DNA from: Candidatus Chryseobacterium colombiense
GTDB taxonomy: Bacteria; Bacteroidota; Bacteroidia; Flavobacteriales; Weeksellaceae
Direction: 5' to 3'
Length of the DNA: 64,000 nucleotides
Assembly (NCBI GenBank): GCA_029203185.1
Contig: CP119310.1
Coordinates: forward strand, 3,168,001 to 3,232,000
Shown here: in pieces, positions 62,931 through 64,000 of the stretch
How the letters are laid out: each line of letters starts with the position of its first letter
Position numbering within the stretch: position 1 is the stretch's first letter
Notes under the pieces: generated by a model
What the model was told of the DNA's origin: nothing
The model's input: the letters and a program-made list of their open reading frames with translations, nothing else
The model's database searches: none
Position numbers and translations under genes: made by a program

Positions 62931-62934
62931 AGAA

Positions 62935-64000
62935 ATGAGAAAAATATATATAGTAGTAGCTATTATTGTATGTGGTAATTTATTTTCACAAACAATAGTA
63001 GAAGGAGATGGTGAAAAAAAAGAAAGTACTCTTAGCAAAAGTATAGAAGAGGAAGAAAATGTAAAAATACCTTTATATACTATAAGGGTAGGAAACCTTA
63101 TTTATCCGGTGGAGCTTTCTTATAATATGTCCGGAATTAAAGTAGATGATGTAGCTTCAGATGTTGGATTAGGGTGGATATTAACTGATTCATTTATAAA
63201 TAGAGAAGTTTATGATAAAAAAGATGTAGATGAAACAGGAGATGGTCTTCCTCCATTTTGGAATATACCCAACTCATCTTTTAATGGATCTCAATATGTA
63301 ATGACTGGACATAGACCCGCATTTGAAAATCAAAAAGGTTTTCAAAAAGTTAAAAGTAATCATATTATTGAGCACTATAATACAAATATAGGTAAGCTAG
63401 ATCATGAGCCAGATATTTTTAACGCTTTTATGCCTAATAATCAAACCTCATTTTACTATCCAATATCTTTATATGGTGCAAAAGAACTATATAATAAAAA
63501 TTCTATTATTAATCAAGAGATAGAAGAATTGTTTGTTAATTATACTGCGGCATCTGTTTATTCAACACCTAATGTATATCCACCAGGACAAATTAGCCAA
63601 AATAGATCGTTTTTTGATTACAAGAATTTTACAGTGAAATTAGATAATGGCATTGAATATTATTTTTCTGATATCGATTATGTGCATGAACCTAGCTTTA
63701 GAAAAAGACCTCTGGCACCTAGTGTTTATATGTTACAAAAAGAAGATATATTTAATCCTCCTAATATTGAAAAGTGGCATATCTCAAAAATAATGGATCC
63801 CATGACCACCGAGGAAATTAATTTTATATATGAAAATTATACAACAGAAGAGGCTGATAATAAGGTTTACGCAACTAATTTTGATGCTCAAAACAAACCT
63901 TACTTAAGAGGGGGAACATTTTCCAGATTAACTTATAAACCAGGTCTAGACTATATTACAAATGATTGTTATATTTTTAGTGATGATGATAATAACTATT
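62935..64000 (+). CDS. RHS/YD-repeat-family exported protein, 3' end cut by window edge
   Basis: The first 355 residues are in the window. Signal peptide MRKIYIVVAIIVCGNLFSQ. The opening segment IPLYTIRVGNLIYPVELSYNMSGIKVDDVASDVGLGWIL, quoted as VELSYNMSGIKVDDVASDVG plus LGWIL, is the typical start of Bacteroidota RHS/teneurin-like repeat proteins. Those proteins end in variable toxin or adhesive tips; the tip is outside the window. It follows the T9SS propeller by 4 bp, so the two are cotranscribed and controlled by the palindrome at 61103. Confidence 0.8.
   Translation, partial: MRKIYIVVAIIVCGNLFSQTIVEGDGEKKESTLSKSIEEEENVKIPLYTIRVGNLIYPVELSYNMSGIKVDDVASDVGLGWILTDSFINREVYDKKDVDETGDGLPPFWNIPNSSFNGSQYVMTGHRPAFENQKGFQKVKSNHIIEHYNTNIGKLDHEPDIFNAFMPNNQTSFYYPISLYGAKELYNKNSIINQEIEELFVNYTAASVYSTPNVYPPGQISQNRSFFDYKNFTVKLDNGIEYYFSDIDYVHEPSFRKRPLAPSVYMLQKEDIFNPPNIEKWHISKIMDPMTTEEINFIYENYTTEEADNKVYATNFDAQNKPYLRGGTFSRLTYKPGLDYITNDCYIFSDDDNNY

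Overview
The window is AT-rich Bacteroidota DNA and looks like a Flavobacteriia chromosome, most likely Chryseobacterium or a close Weeksellaceae relative. Supporting signs are the TAnnTTTG -7 promoter element before many genes, TonB-dependent receptors, type IX secretion (T9SS) C-terminal domains, a Rho with a long disordered insert, the hemD-DUF4271 pair, and single-chain GlyRS. No rRNA, tRNA, CRISPR array, transposase or phage structural gene was found. The left end cuts a patatin-like lipase and the right end cuts an RHS-family gene.

Layout: 1-9.4 kb holds the patatin, an M15 peptidoglycan peptidase, an unpaired umuC, a YdeI/DUF1801 plus beta-lactamase-fold pair, an M48 protease, a secreted protein of unknown function and glyS. 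9.5-12.5 kb is an AT-rich island with an 830-residue toxin-like protein and a small overlapping partner. 12.6-24.9 kb holds truC, pyrD, DUF445, msrB, an L,D-transpeptidase, a frameshifted TlpA-type thioredoxin gene, a serine hydrolase, an XRE regulator and a TetR-thiolase-thioesterase-KAS operon with a 24-bp palindromic operator. 25-32.3 kb holds osmC, an AraC regulator, a copper-type TonB receptor with two HMA domains, a Cys/His-rich exported protein and an RprX/RprY-like two-component pair. 32.5-53.1 kb is mostly housekeeping: ptrB, hemD, a glycosyltransferase, tgt, an LptF/G permease, birA, rsfS, ftsH, a LUD protein, cdsA, psd, an MsbA-like transporter, an M28 peptidase and rho. A T9SS-exported PNGase F-like protein sits inside this stretch. 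53.4-60.8 kb holds sod, a DUF6146-type lipoprotein gene broken by a stop codon, and a secreted nuclease, TonB receptor and DUF5689 lipoprotein cluster. 61-64 kb holds a T9SS beta-propeller gene followed by an RHS-type gene.

The most interesting signal is a 20-bp imperfect palindrome (CGAC-N7-GTCG core, typically AATACGACA..TTTGTCGY). It occurs four times, each exactly 10 bp upstream of a TAnnTTTG-like -7 box. The four sites precede the patatin, the M15 peptidase, the 830-residue toxin-like protein and the T9SS/RHS operon. This suggests one undescribed regulon of envelope-attacking or antagonism-type proteins. The toxin-like protein ends in a domain resembling the core of plant IQM proteins.
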